Positions 8,461-18,817 of a DNA stretch of 64,000 nt are shown here, piece after piece. Made by a program: the position numbers and the translations under genes. Below the pieces are notes generated by a model. That model searched no databases. It was not told the origin of the DNA and saw only the letters and a list, made by a program, of their open reading frames with translations. The first letter of the stretch is position 1. Every line of letters starts with the position of its first letter. This DNA comes from Cyanobacteria bacterium M_surface_10_m1_298. Lineage in GTDB: Bacteria > Cyanobacteriota > Cyanobacteriia > PCC-6307 > Cyanobiaceae. The stretch lies in NCBI GenBank assembly GCA_016882485.1, contig VGPT01000001.1:28022-92021 (forward strand), given 5' to 3'.

Positions 8461-10551
8461 CTACGCGGAGAGACTTTCTTCGCTGAGGGTCTCCTCATAA
8501 CTGGCACGGCGTTGTGAATCAAGATGCGCAATGTGCTTACGTTCGTTGTAGTAGAGGTCTTGAAAACGCAGCGCATCGCGGTTGAGATCAGCAAACATGC
8601 TGTCAATGCGACTCTCCATGTCAATTCCAGAATCCCCCGATGCCGCAGCGGCCGGGCTCTGGCTGTCATCGAGCAGGCGGGCAATGCAGCGCTCCAAGGT
8701 CTCCAGGCGCTGAGAGCTCCAGGCGTTCAACAGGTGACGGCAGCGCTTCACGCTGCGCTGACGCTCCAGGGCTGCGGTGGCGCCGCGCAACTGCAGGGAG
8801 GGATTCTGCAGGGAGAGTCGCTGCACATCACTGGGCTCCAGCAGCGGAGTCAGGCGGGCCAGGAGCTCCGAGGGAGCTTCGGAATCCACCAACAGCAGCT
8901 GGTCACTGAGCAGACGGGGTAAATCGAGATCCGCCAGATCAGAGCCGGGATCAACACCACGGTTGATCGCTTCCAGGCGACCGACACCGAGGTTGTCCTC
9001 CTCCAGAGCACTGATGGAGGCCCAGAGCTGACGGTGATGGGAGATGGCGAAATCGTCGAGTTCCCGGCGCCGCAATTCAGCCCGGATCAAACCGCGATGG
9101 CCCGGGCAATGGAGATAGAGCCGCAGCAGTTCCGCCTCAGCTCGCTCACGAAGGCCGGCCTCTTCCGGCTGCTCCCAGCGACGGGAGCGGCCATGCCAGC
9201 GCTGCCCCTTGACCTGCTGACGCAGGTCGTCCTCGAGCTGTAGGGCCAGCCGGGCCTGTCCGCCGCTGAGACGCTCCGCCACCTGCTGCAGGTAACGGGA
9301 GCGGACCGCACTGGCCGGCAACTTGCCCAGAAGAGCCACCAGATCGGTGACCGCCTTCTGAAACTGATCGGCCTTCGAGAGATCGCAGCCCTCGAGCACC
9401 TGCTCGATCTGCCAATCGAGCCAGAGGGGTGCCTGATCAAGAAGGGAGCGGTAATCAGCGCGGCCGTGATCTTTGAGGAATTCATCGGGATCCTTGCCAC
9501 TGGGGAGGTGGAGCACCCGCAGCTCAAGCTGCCCCTGCAGGGCGAGCTGTTCCACCTCCCCAATCGCGCGCTGGGCCGCACGGACACCGGCCCCATCGGC
9601 ATCAAAATTGAGGATCAAACGCTTGCCATCGCAGCAGCGGCAGAGCTGGGTGATCTGCTGACTGCTGAGGGCCGTGCCAAGGGCCGCCACCGCATTGGTG
9701 ATGCCGGCGGCGTGCAGAGCAATCACGTCGAAGTAGCCCTCCACCACCACCGCGCGATCGTCTTTGCGAATGGCGTTGGCCGCTTTGTCGAGGCCAAAGA
9801 GATGCTTGCCCTTTTCAAAGACCTCCGTTTCCGGGGAGTTGAGGTATTTGGGTTCTCCACCATCAAGACTGCGGCCACCGAAGCCGATGATCCGGCCCTG
9901 GCGATCGGCAATCGGCACCATCACCCGATGGCGAAAACGGTCGTAGAAGCCATCGCCTCCTCGGCGCGGCACCACCAGCCCGGCAGCCTCCAACAGCTCG
10001 GGGGCGAGCCCCTCCACTTGCTGCAGGTGGCTCAGTAAGCCATCCCAACGTTCCGGGGCATAGCCGAGGCCAAAGCTCTCGAGGGTGGATTCCTGCAGAC
10101 CTCGACTGTCCTTGAGGTAGCGCAAGGCCGCGGATCCCTCGGGGCTTCGCAACTGGCTTCGGAACCAACCGGCCGCAAGGGCGAGGGCCTTGTGCAGCTG
10201 ATCGCGGCGGGAGAGCTGCTGCCGCAGGCGCTCCTGCTGGGGACCCTCCAGGGTCTCCACGGGCAATTGATATTTCCGCGCCAGCTCCAGCACCACATCG
10301 CTGAAGCTCTGGCGCTGAAGCTCCATCAGGAACTTGATCGAATTGCCACCAGCGCCACAGGAGAAGCAGTAGTAGAACTGCTTGGCCGGAGACACCGTCA
10401 TCGACGGAGACTTGTCGTCGTGGAAGGGGCAAATCCCGACGAATTCCCGACCTTTCTTCTTGAGCACCACGTGCTCACCCACCACATCGACGATGTCAGC
10501 GCGTTCCTTAACGGCCTCGATCGTGCGGGGATGGAGGCGGGGGACTGACAC
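8461..10551 (-). CDS. dnaG: DNA primase
   Basis: CPFHDDKSPSMTVSPAKQFYYCFSCGAGGNSIKF zinc-ribbon, VVVEGYFDVIALH Toprim. Confidence 0.97.
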   Translation of the reverse strand: MSVPRLHPRTIEAVKERADIVDVVGEHVVLKKKGREFVGICPFHDDKSPSMTVSPAKQFYYCFSCGAGGNSIKFLMELQRQSFSDVVLELARKYQLPVETLEGPQQERLRQQLSRRDQLHKALALAAGWFRSQLRSPEGSAALRYLKDSRGLQESTLESFGLGYAPERWDGLLSHLQQVEGLAPELLEAAGLVVPRRGGDGFYDRFRHRVMVPIADRQGRIIGFGGRSLDGGEPKYLNSPETEVFEKGKHLFGLDKAANAIRKDDRAVVVEGYFDVIALHAAGITNAVAALGTALSSQQITQLCRCCDGKRLILNFDADGAGVRAAQRAIGEVEQLALQGQLELRVLHLPSGKDPDEFLKDHGRADYRSLLDQAPLWLDWQIEQVLEGCDLSKADQFQKAVTDLVALLGKLPASAVRSRYLQQVAERLSGGQARLALQLEDDLRQQVKGQRWHGRSRRWEQPEEAGLRERAEAELLRLYLHCPGHRGLIRAELRRRELDDFAISHHRQLWASISALEEDNLGVGRLEAINRGVDPGSDLADLDLPRLLSDQLLLVDSEAPSELLARLTPLLEPSDVQRLSLQNPSLQLRGATAALERQRSVKRCRHLLNAWSSQRLETLERCIARLLDDSQSPAAAASGDSGIDMESRIDSMFADLNRDALRFQDLYYNERKHIAHLDSQRRASYEETLSEESLSA

Positions 10552-10564
10552 GCTCCGGTCTCAG

Positions 10565-11482
10565 GTGACGCTCCAGGATGGCAGGGCTGCCCTGTGGATG
10601 CTGTCCAGCACGCTGAGCTTCAGCCTGATGGGGGTTTGCGTCAAGGCCCTCGGCGGGCGACTGCCGGTGGCCGAAGTGGTGATGGCTCGCTCCGCGGTGA
10701 GCCTGGTGTTGAGCGTGGTGATGCTGCGGCAGGCGGGTTTGAACCCCTGGGGCACACGCAAAGGCTTACTCGTGTTGCGCGGGGTGATCGGCACGGGCGC
10801 CCTGTTCTGCGTGTTCGCCGCCCTGGCGGAGCTGCCCCTCGCGCCAGCGACCGTCTTGCAGTATTTGCAGCCCACGTTCACCGCGGTTCTGGCCTGGCTG
10901 CTGCTGGGGGAGAAGGTGGGAGCTGCGGTCATGGGGGCCGCGGTTCTCGGATGGCTGGCGGTGGTGGTGCTCAGCAATCCCGCAGAGTTGACTGCCCTAT
11001 TGGGGCCCCTCGGCAGCGCGCTCCTGGGGCAGCAGGGCAGCGCGCTGCCCTTGAGCGGTGTGCTGCTGGCCCTAGCCGGTGCCCTGCTGTCGGCCTGTGC
11101 CTATGTGAGCGTGCGAGCCCTCGGGCGCAGTGAACATCCCCTGGTGATCGTGTTCTATTTCCCCCTGGTGGGCCTGGTGCTCACGCTGCCCTTGGTGATC
11201 GCCAATCCGATCTGGCCCACGGGCTGGGAAGCCCTGGCCCTGGTGGGAGTGGGGTTGTTCACCCAGTTGGGACAGATCGGCATCACCAACGGCTTGTTGG
11301 GGATGCCGGCGGCAAGGGCCACGGCCATGAGCTATGTGCAGGTGCCCCTCGCCGCCCTGTGGGGTTGGCTGTGGTTCCAGGAGCCCCTCGATCCCGACAC
11401 CGCCACCGCAGCAACCCTGGTGTTGCTGGCGACCCTGCTGAGCCTCAGACGGTCTCGCCCTTCAGCGGCAGAGGGTCAATGA
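10565..11482 (+). CDS. EamA/DMT-family transporter
   Basis: About 10 TM segments with EamA repeats. Start uncertain (GTG 10565 or ATG 10598); the ORF-track start at 10382 lies inside dnaG. Confidence 0.85.
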   Translation: MTLQDGRAALWMLSSTLSFSLMGVCVKALGGRLPVAEVVMARSAVSLVLSVVMLRQAGLNPWGTRKGLLVLRGVIGTGALFCVFAALAELPLAPATVLQYLQPTFTAVLAWLLLGEKVGAAVMGAAVLGWLAVVVLSNPAELTALLGPLGSALLGQQGSALPLSGVLLALAGALLSACAYVSVRALGRSEHPLVIVFYFPLVGLVLTLPLVIANPIWPTGWEALALVGVGLFTQLGQIGITNGLLGMPAARATAMSYVQVPLAALWGWLWFQEPLDPDTATAATLVLLATLLSLRRSRPSAAEGQ

Positions 11483-11921
11483 GCCAGTCCTGACTGGTGC
11501 CGTCGCCACTGCCACTGGGCCTGGCCAGACGCCAGCTCTGACCGCGTTCACCCCGCTGCAGATAGAGATCGAAGGCGCTGTCCACCCGGATCGGATCACC
11601 GGCCAGGCGCCAATCGAAACGGCCACGGAGGTGGAGCCCCTTGCTGGAGCCAATCGTCATGGCCTCCTGCGACTCCACGCGAACGCGGCTGACCTGGGGA
11701 GGGCCCGCCGCCTCCAGGGTGAGGGCATCGGCAATCGAACGCTGAGTCAGATCGATCTGGAGCGCCAGGGCTGAGAGCAGTACCTTCTGGGAGGGCTGAG
11801 CAGTACCGCAGGCACTGAGGCTGAAGGCCAGAACCACTGGAAGCAACAGGGCCAAGCCCCGCTGCACCAGCCTGAGGAGCGGTTGAACAACAACGGCCAG
11901 GGTTGTCAGACCGGGCAGCAT
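11445..11921 (-). CDS. Hypothetical lipoprotein
   Basis: MLPGLTTLAVVV...LLPVVLAFSLSACGTAQPSQKV lipobox-like LSAC. Confidence 0.6.
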   Translation of the reverse strand: MLPGLTTLAVVVQPLLRLVQRGLALLLPVVLAFSLSACGTAQPSQKVLLSALALQIDLTQRSIADALTLEAAGPPQVSRVRVESQEAMTIGSSKGLHLRGRFDWRLAGDPIRVDSAFDLYLQRGERGQSWRLARPSGSGDGTSQDWLIDPLPLKGETV

Positions 11922-11943
11922 GAGCGGCAGATAGCGTCTCCCC

Positions 11944-12609
11944 ATGATCGGCTGGCTGCAAGGGGAACTCAGCGATCGCTGGCAACAGAACAACCGTTGC
12001 GGCCTGCTGCTCGTGTGCGCAGGGGTGGGCTATGAGGTGCAAATCCCGCGTCGCCACTGGGATCAGCTCGGCAGCCTGGGGGAAACCACAACGTTGCATG
12101 TGCATCAGCTGATCCGTGAGGACAGCTGGACGCTCTACGGCTTTCAGGCCCGTCATGAACGGGATCTGTTCCGCGAATTGGTGGCGGTTAGCGGGGTGGG
12201 CCCGCAAATGGCCCTCGGGCTCTTGGGGCAATTGAGCGGTGAAGAGCTCGTGCGGGCCATCGTTCAGGCCGACCTGCGGCTGCTCTGCCAGGCCCCTGGC
12301 GTGGGCAAACGCACAGCAGAACGCCTGTCGGTGGAGCTGCGCACCCGCCTGCAGGAGCGATACGGCGAGAGCCTGGCCCTCCTGGCGTCTGACGACCTGA
12401 ACACAGCGGAGTTGGAGTCAGCCAGCGGCCAGGCCCTCGCTCAGGGAGTGCGCGAGGAGGTGCAACTCACCCTGGCGGCCCTGGGTTACGAGGCCCTGGA
12501 AATCAACCGCGCCCTCAGGGCCGTTGCCATTCAGGGGGCAGAACTGGGGGGTGATGGGGAAGCCTGGCTGCGCGAAAGCCTGCGCTGGCTGTCGAGAGAG
12601 GTGGCGTGA
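11944..12609 (+). CDS. ruvA: Holliday junction DNA helicase subunit RuvA
   Basis: MIGWLQGELSDRW..., VSGVGPQMALGLLG, APGVGKRTAERLSVEL HhH motifs. Confidence 0.96.
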   Translation: MIGWLQGELSDRWQQNNRCGLLLVCAGVGYEVQIPRRHWDQLGSLGETTTLHVHQLIREDSWTLYGFQARHERDLFRELVAVSGVGPQMALGLLGQLSGEELVRAIVQADLRLLCQAPGVGKRTAERLSVELRTRLQERYGESLALLASDDLNTAELESASGQALAQGVREEVQLTLAALGYEALEINRALRAVAIQGAELGGDGEAWLRESLRWLSREVA

Positions 12610-12670
12610 GGGCCCGGTGCACACGGGGCAGTAAGTTGGTTGTTTGCACCGTCAGGGCCAGACGCCGCGC

Positions 12671-12940
12671 ATGTCGCTCGACACAACCAAGAAGCAGGAA
12701 TTGATCAACGCTCACCAAACCCACGGCACCGATACCGGTTCTGTGGAAGTGCAGGTGGCGATGCTGAGCGAGCGCATCAGCAAGCTGAGTGGTCACCTGC
12801 AAGGCAACATCCACGACTTCTCCTCCCGTCAGGGCCTGCTGAAAATGATCGGCCGCCGCAAGCGTCTGCTCAGCTACCTGCGCAGCAACAGCGAGAAGCG
12901 CTACACCGATCTGATCCAGAAACTCGGCATCCGCGGCTGA
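12671..12940 (+). CDS. rpsO: 30S ribosomal protein S15
   Basis: [43 protein letters not shown]...[13 protein letters not shown]. Confidence 0.97.
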   Translation: MSLDTTKKQELINAHQTHGTDTGSVEVQVAMLSERISKLSGHLQGNIHDFSSRQGLLKMIGRRKRLLSYLRSNSEKRYTDLIQKLGIRG

Positions 12941-12941
12941 A

Positions 12942-13373
12942 ATGGCAGGGCAGGGGAAGAAGCGCGCACGTCCGTCCGGCAGCGGCGGAGGCATTGCTCC
13001 CAGTATTCCCCCCAGCCCCGGCAAGCCCAGCGGCAGTCGTTCCAAACCTCCCAACCCTCAGGCCATTCCCCCTGCTGTGGCCAACCGCATGGCTCGCAGG
13101 GTGGCGATCGCCACGGGTATTCCCACGGTGTTGGGAATGGCCAGTTTCATTGTCAGCTATCTGGTGGTCAGCCGCGGGCTGATGGACATTCCCCCCGCCG
13201 CCACCCTGGTGACGTCAGGGGGCTTTTTTCTGTTGGGGCTCCTGGGCCTCAGCTATGGCGTGCTCTCCGCCAGCTGGGAGGAGCAACCGGGCAGCCTGCT
13301 GGGTGCTGAGCAGATCGGCGTGAACATTGGTCGACTGCGCAGCTCCTTCAAGCGGCCACCAGCTTCGAGCTGA
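12942..13373 (+). CDS. PAM68-family (DUF3464) photosystem II assembly protein
   Basis: Pro-rich N-terminus, two TM segments, [31 protein letters not shown]. Confidence 0.85.
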   Translation: MAGQGKKRARPSGSGGGIAPSIPPSPGKPSGSRSKPPNPQAIPPAVANRMARRVAIATGIPTVLGMASFIVSYLVVSRGLMDIPPAATLVTSGGFFLLGLLGLSYGVLSASWEEQPGSLLGAEQIGVNIGRLRSSFKRPPASS

Positions 13374-16300
13374 GGCGGGCACGAAAAGCCTGGGATTCCA
13401 GACTGCTGAGGGCCGCATGGCTATCGCGCACGCAGAACTGATGGCCAAGGCGCACATAGCGGATCTGGCTGTTGTGGCTGACCATCGCGACCACTGGAAC
13501 ACGCACACCGGCCTCATCCTTCTCGGTGCGGTGCTGGTTCAGGCATTCCCGCAATTTGTGTTGCACCGCGATGTCACTGGCCTCCTGTCCATCGAGCTCC
13601 ACAAGTAGAACCTGCAGCTCATCAATCACCCGGCAGTCATCCACGATCAGCTGCACCTGCTCATCGCGGCGGTCGACAGAGGCCCAGATCAACAGACGGG
13701 CATCCACCATCAAGTGATCGGCCAGGCGTGCATAGGTCTTCGAGAAGACCACCGCTTCACAGCTCCCACCGAGATCTTCCAGCTGCAGCACGGCCATGCG
13801 ATCACCCTTGCGAGTCGTCACAGGGCGCAGAGCCGCCACCAGAGCGACAACGCTGACCCGAGCCTTGTCCGCCTGGTCGTCCAGACTTCCCAGACCAATC
13901 GGGGATAACAGCTGCACCGGTTTGGTCAGTTGCTTGAGGGGATGGTCAGAGAGATAAAAACCAACCAACTCCTTCTCCAATCTGAGCTTTTCTGTTGGGG
14001 GGTAATCATTCACCGCCGCCGCCCGCGGTGCTGTGCTGAGGTCGGAGCCGGAAGCATCCGGATCGGAAGCAGCGGCCCCGGCGAGCAGATCAAACAGATT
14101 GCCCTGACCACTGGCGCGATCACGGGCACGGGAAGCGGCCCAATCGGCCACCAACTCCAAGTCAGCCATCAGCTGTGCCCGGTTGGCCTGCGGCTCAAGA
14201 GCATCGAGGGCACCGCAATGAATCAACGCCTCAATCGAGCGGCGGTTCAACGTGCTGCCGGGAATCCGATCACAGAGATCGGCGAGGGATTGGAAGGGGC
14301 CATCACTGCTGCGGGCCTCGAGCAGCACGCGTATCGCTCCCTCACCGAGATTGCGCACCGCCGATAATCCAAAGAGAATGCGATCGCCGACCGGCGTGAA
14401 ATCAATTCCCGAGGCATTCACATCCGGAGGCATCACCTCAATGCCCATGGCGTTGCAATTGGAGATATAACGCTGCACCTTGTCGGTGCTGCCCGCGTTG
14501 ACGGTGAGCAGAGCGGCCATGTAGGCCACGGGATAGTGGGCCTTGAGGTAGGCGGTTTGGTAGGTCACCGCGCCATAGGCGGTGGAATGGCTCTTGTTGA
14601 AGCAGTATTCGGCGAACAGCACCATCTGCTCAAACAGTGACTCAGCCACCTTCGGATCCACACCACGTTCCGTGGCCCCGCTGACGAAGAGGCTTTGGTG
14701 TTTTTCCATCTCACTCTTCTTCTTCTTACCCATCGCCCGCCGCAGCAGATCGGCCTCCCCAAGGGAATACCCCGCCAGATCCTGCGCGATGCGCATGATC
14801 TGCTCCTGGTACACCATGATCCCGTAGGTCTCCTGAAGGATCGGCTCCAGTTTGGTGTGGGCGAAATCAATCGCCTCACGCCCATGTTTGCGGTTGATGA
14901 ACTTGGGAATCAATCCGGCATCGAGAGGCCCCGGCCGGTAGAGCGCCAGGATCGAAGAGATGTCTTCCAGAGAGGAGGGTTTGAGGTCACGCACGATCTG
15001 GCGCATGCCGCTGGATTCCAGCTGGAAAATGCCTTCGAGATCACCACGGGCTAGGAGGCCGTAGGTGCCTGGATCATCGAGGGGCAGGGCATCGGGATCG
15101 ACCTTCTCGCCGGTGCTCTGCTCTACCAGATCGATCGTTTTGTCGATCATGGTGAGGTTTTTGAGACCCAGGAAGTCCATCTTCAGGAGACCCATCGACT
15201 CCACATCTTCCATGAAGTATTGGGTGATCACCTGGCCGTCGTTGTTGCGCTGAAGCGGAACCACTTCATCGAGGGGATCGGCGGCAATCACAACCCCGGC
15301 GGCATGCACACCAAAGGTCTTGTTGGTGCCTTCGATCCGCATCGCCATGTCAACCCAACGCTTGACCAGCGGATCGTTCTGATATTTCTCGCGAAACTCC
15401 GGCGCTGGAGACTCGTCGCCGATCATCTCCTTGAGTTTGGCCGGCTTGCCACGCACCACGGGGATCAACTTCGCCAGACGATCGGCATCGCCATAGGGGA
15501 TGTCGAGCACACGAGCCACATCCTTCAAAACCGCCTTGGAGGTCATGCGGTTAAAGGTGATGATCTGGGCCACCTTGTCTTCGCCATAGCGTTGGGTGAC
15601 GTAGTCGATCACCTCACCACGGCGCTCAATGCAGAAGTCGGTGTCGATATCAGGCATCGACTTGCGCTCGGGATTGAGGAAGCGCTCAAACAGCAATCCG
15701 TTAGTGACCGGATCGATATTGGTGATTCCAAGGGCGTAGGCCACAAGGGATCCAGCAGCCGAACCGCGACCAGGCCCCACAGGGATACCGTTCTCACGGG
15801 CAAAGCGGATGTAATCCCACACCACCAGGAAATAGGTGGGAAAGCCCATCTGCTCCATCACCTGGAGCTCGAAGGCAAGCCGCTCTCCATAGAGCGCATC
15901 GAAGGCAGCTCCATCCGGCAAGCCGAGCCGATGACGCAATCCCTGCTCACTCACCTCCCGCAGGTAGCTGACGGGCGTGTGTCCGTCGGGAATCGGGAAG
16001 CGGGGCATCTGATAGCGCCCGAGAATGTCGTAGTCCTCAACCTTCTCCGCCACTAGGGCCGTATTGGCGACCGCCTGAGCCACCACGTCGGGCTCGAGGT
16101 GATCGGCAAACAGGGCGAGCATCTCCTGCTCGCCTTTGATGAATTCGGTGCCGGTGTAGCGGAGACGTTTCTCGTCGCTCACCAACTTGCCGGTGAGCAC
16201 GCAGAGCAGGGCGTCGTGGGCCTCGGCATCGTTGCTGGTGAGGTAGTGGGCGTCATTGGTGGCCACCAGCGGGATCCCCAGCTCCTGGGAAATGCGCACC

Positions 16301-16878
16301 ATCTCCACATTGACGATCCGATCTTCAGGTGACCCGTGGTCCTGAATTTCGAGATAGAAGTCATCCCCGAAGACGCCCTGATACCAGCGGGCCACATCCC
16401 TCGCCACATCAGGGCGGTTGCGCAGGATCGCCTGGGGAATCTCTCCACCCAGGCAGGCGGTGGCAATGATCAAGCCCTCGCGATGGGCCTGAAGGGTGGG
16501 TTTGTCGATACAGGCCCGTGAAAAGATGCCGCGACCGCGCATGCCGCGCAGGTGGCTGATGCTCGTGAGCTTGACCAGGTTGCGGTAGCCGACTGCGTTC
16601 TTGGCCAGCACCACCAGGTGATAACGACGCTCCTTCTTGGGTGGGTTCGGGTCATCAAGGGAGCCATTGATGACATACATCTCGTTGCCGATGATCGGCT
16701 TGACCGAGGTGCCTTTGCAGAGCTTGAGCAGCTCAATGGCGCCATACATCACCCCGTGGTCCGTCAGGGCGATGGCAGGCATGCCGAGCTCTTCGGCCCG
16801 CTTCACCATGTCCGGCAGCTGACTGGCCCCATCCAGGAGGCTGTAGTCGCTGTGGTTATGGAGGGGAACGAAGGGCAA
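13348..16878 (-). CDS. dnaE: DNA polymerase III subunit alpha (contiguous, no intein)
   Basis: 1176 aa; PHP domain [47 protein letters not shown] intact. Confidence 0.97.
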   Translation of the reverse strand: MPFVPLHNHSDYSLLDGASQLPDMVKRAEELGMPAIALTDHGVMYGAIELLKLCKGTSVKPIIGNEMYVINGSLDDPNPPKKERRYHLVVLAKNAVGYRNLVKLTSISHLRGMRGRGIFSRACIDKPTLQAHREGLIIATACLGGEIPQAILRNRPDVARDVARWYQGVFGDDFYLEIQDHGSPEDRIVNVEMVRISQELGIPLVATNDAHYLTSNDAEAHDALLCVLTGKLVSDEKRLRYTGTEFIKGEQEMLALFADHLEPDVVAQAVANTALVAEKVEDYDILGRYQMPRFPIPDGHTPVSYLREVSEQGLRHRLGLPDGAAFDALYGERLAFELQVMEQMGFPTYFLVVWDYIRFARENGIPVGPGRGSAAGSLVAYALGITNIDPVTNGLLFERFLNPERKSMPDIDTDFCIERRGEVIDYVTQRYGEDKVAQIITFNRMTSKAVLKDVARVLDIPYGDADRLAKLIPVVRGKPAKLKEMIGDESPAPEFREKYQNDPLVKRWVDMAMRIEGTNKTFGVHAAGVVIAADPLDEVVPLQRNNDGQVITQYFMEDVESMGLLKMDFLGLKNLTMIDKTIDLVEQSTGEKVDPDALPLDDPGTYGLLARGDLEGIFQLESSGMRQIVRDLKPSSLEDISSILALYRPGPLDAGLIPKFINRKHGREAIDFAHTKLEPILQETYGIMVYQEQIMRIAQDLAGYSLGEADLLRRAMGKKKKSEMEKHQSLFVSGATERGVDPKVAESLFEQMVLFAEYCFNKSHSTAYGAVTYQTAYLKAHYPVAYMAALLTVNAGSTDKVQRYISNCNAMGIEVMPPDVNASGIDFTPVGDRILFGLSAVRNLGEGAIRVLLEARSSDGPFQSLADLCDRIPGSTLNRRSIEALIHCGALDALEPQANRAQLMADLELVADWAASRARDRASGQGNLFDLLAGAAASDPDASGSDLSTAPRAAAVNDYPPTEKLRLEKELVGFYLSDHPLKQLTKPVQLLSPIGLGSLDDQADKARVSVVALVAALRPVTTRKGDRMAVLQLEDLGGSCEAVVFSKTYARLADHLMVDARLLIWASVDRRDEQVQLIVDDCRVIDELQVLLVELDGQEASDIAVQHKLRECLNQHRTEKDEAGVRVPVVAMVSHNSQIRYVRLGHQFCVRDSHAALSSLESQAFRARLSSKLVAA

Positions 16879-17002
16879 CGGCTGGAGCGCATCAAGCGCA
16901 GAGATGCTGCCAGGCTAAGCGGGAGACCCCATATTCAGGGCAACCGCAGCCTGAACCGGGGAGAACAGCACCACCAGTGGAGCCATCGCCCTCCTGATCC
17001 GT

Positions 17003-18466
17003 TCAGGGCACGAGAGCAGCCTGCGGCCGCGTCTCCATCACCCGTGCTGCCTGTTCGTAGTGGTACGCCACCTGCAGCAACCGCTCCTCCTCGAGAACAC
17101 CGGTGATCAGCTGAACACCGATCGGCAAGCCGGACCCATCGAAGCCGCAAGGGAGACTGATGGCCGGCAGGCCAGCCATGTTGGCGGGAATGGTGAGCAG
17201 GTCAGCCAGATACATCGCCAACGGGTCCTCGCTGTGGGCACCAAAGCCGAAGGCGGTGGTGGGCGAGGTGGGGGTCAGCAGCACATCCACGGAGCCGAAG
17301 GCGCGATCAAAGTCGCGCCGAATCAGCGTGCGAACCTGCTGCGCTTTCTTGTAATACGCATCGACATAACCCGCGGAGAGGGCGTAGGTGCCGATCAGGA
17401 TGCGGCGCTTGACCTCATCGCCAAAACCTTCGGCTCGGCTGCGGGCGGTCATCTCCGCAAGGCTGTTGGCCTCATCGGCACGGAAGCCATATTTGACGCC
17501 GTCGTAGCGGGCAAGATTGGCGGATGCCTCCGATGGGGCAATCACGTAATAGGTGGCGATGCCGTCGTTAAAACGGGGGCAGCTGACATCCACCAGCTCA
17601 CAGCCAAGGGCCTGAAGCTGATGGGCCGCTGCCATCACTGAGGCTTTCACCTCAGGCGACAACCCTTCCGCCTCAAAGCACTCCCGCACAAGACCCACCC
17701 GCAAACCCGCCACCGGCTGAGTCAGGGCGGCGCGGTAGTCAGGAACAGGAGCCCTGAGGCAGGTGGAATCGCGGGGATCCTCTCCGGCGATCACCTGCAG
17801 CAGCTCGGCGGCATCGGCGACGCTGGTGGTGAAGGGGCCCACTTGATCCAGGGAGCTAGCAAAGGCCACCAAGCCGTAGCGGCTGACCCGTCCATAGGTG
17901 GGCTTGAGCCCAACCACTCCACAGAAGGCAGCAGGCTGCCGGATCGAACCACCTGTGTCGGAGCCGAGGGAGGCCATGCACTCCCCAGCGGCGACAGCGG
18001 CGGCACTTCCACCGGAACTGCCTCCGGGAACCTTCTCGGTATTCCAGGGGTTGCGGCTGGGTCCGAAGGCCGAGGTTTCTGTGGAGCTGCCCATGGCGAA
18101 CTCATCGAGGTTGGTCTTGCCCAGCAAGACCGCCCCCGACTGCCAGAGCCGATCGGTGACCGTGGATTCGTAGGGAGGAACGAAATTCTCCAGCATCCGG
18201 CTGGAGCAGGTGGTGCGGATGCCCCGGGTGCAGAGGTTGTCTTTGATCGCCAGTGGCACCCCCGCCAAGGGAGGCAACGCCGCACCGGAGGCTCTCAGAG
18301 CGTCAATGCGATCGGCATCGGCACGGGCGCGCTCGACCGTGATCTCGGTGAAGGCATGAACGCCGGGTTCGACCGCCTCGATGCGACTGAGGTGATGGTC
18401 CGTGAGCTCCCGGGCGGACACGTCGCCGCTGTTGAGCTGCTCACGCCACTCGGCGATGCCCATCAA
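17003..18466 (-). CDS. gatA: Aspartyl/glutamyl-tRNA amidotransferase subunit A
   Basis: [55 protein letters not shown] amidase signature. Confidence 0.97.
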   Translation of the reverse strand: MMGIAEWREQLNSGDVSARELTDHHLSRIEAVEPGVHAFTEITVERARADADRIDALRASGAALPPLAGVPLAIKDNLCTRGIRTTCSSRMLENFVPPYESTVTDRLWQSGAVLLGKTNLDEFAMGSSTETSAFGPSRNPWNTEKVPGGSSGGSAAAVAAGECMASLGSDTGGSIRQPAAFCGVVGLKPTYGRVSRYGLVAFASSLDQVGPFTTSVADAAELLQVIAGEDPRDSTCLRAPVPDYRAALTQPVAGLRVGLVRECFEAEGLSPEVKASVMAAAHQLQALGCELVDVSCPRFNDGIATYYVIAPSEASANLARYDGVKYGFRADEANSLAEMTARSRAEGFGDEVKRRILIGTYALSAGYVDAYYKKAQQVRTLIRRDFDRAFGSVDVLLTPTSPTTAFGFGAHSEDPLAMYLADLLTIPANMAGLPAISLPCGFDGSGLPIGVQLITGVLEEERLLQVAYHYEQAARVMETRPQAALVP

Positions 18467-18518
18467 ACCCAGACCACTAGCAAGGCTCGACGCTATCAGT
18501 CAGACCTGGCTGGGGGCG

Positions 18519-18764
18519 TCAGGATCCAGCCGTGATCGTCAGCGGCTCGCTGCGGCGAGCCCGGAGCACGGTGTGCTGAATCTCCGCTGCCCCCTCACTG
18601 CGTAAATCCGCGAGGAAGGGAAGCAGGGAGGCTTCGAGACTGCTGCGCCGCAGATAGGGCCCGAACCAGTAGGTCACATCCGGTTGCCGCGTTTCAACGC
18701 GAGCCCACCAGGCCAAACCAAACCCATTGGCAATGCTGCGCAGAGGCCGGATCAGGGGGGTCAT
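18519..18764 (-). CDS. DUF1816-type protein
   Basis: FGLAWWARVETRQPDVTYWFGPYLRRSSLEASLLPFLADLRSEGA matches DUF1816 from memory. Confidence 0.75.
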   Translation of the reverse strand: MTPLIRPLRSIANGFGLAWWARVETRQPDVTYWFGPYLRRSSLEASLLPFLADLRSEGAAEIQHTVLRARRSEPLTITAGS

Positions 18765-18817
18765 TCGGGCTGGATGGGATGCGCCCATTGTGGCTGCGAA
18801 TGCATCGTTCGCGGCAC

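Noticed and set aside
16935-17150. 71-aa ORF between dnaE and gatA
   Set aside because: Mostly overlaps the 3' end of gatA in another frame; no supporting motif.
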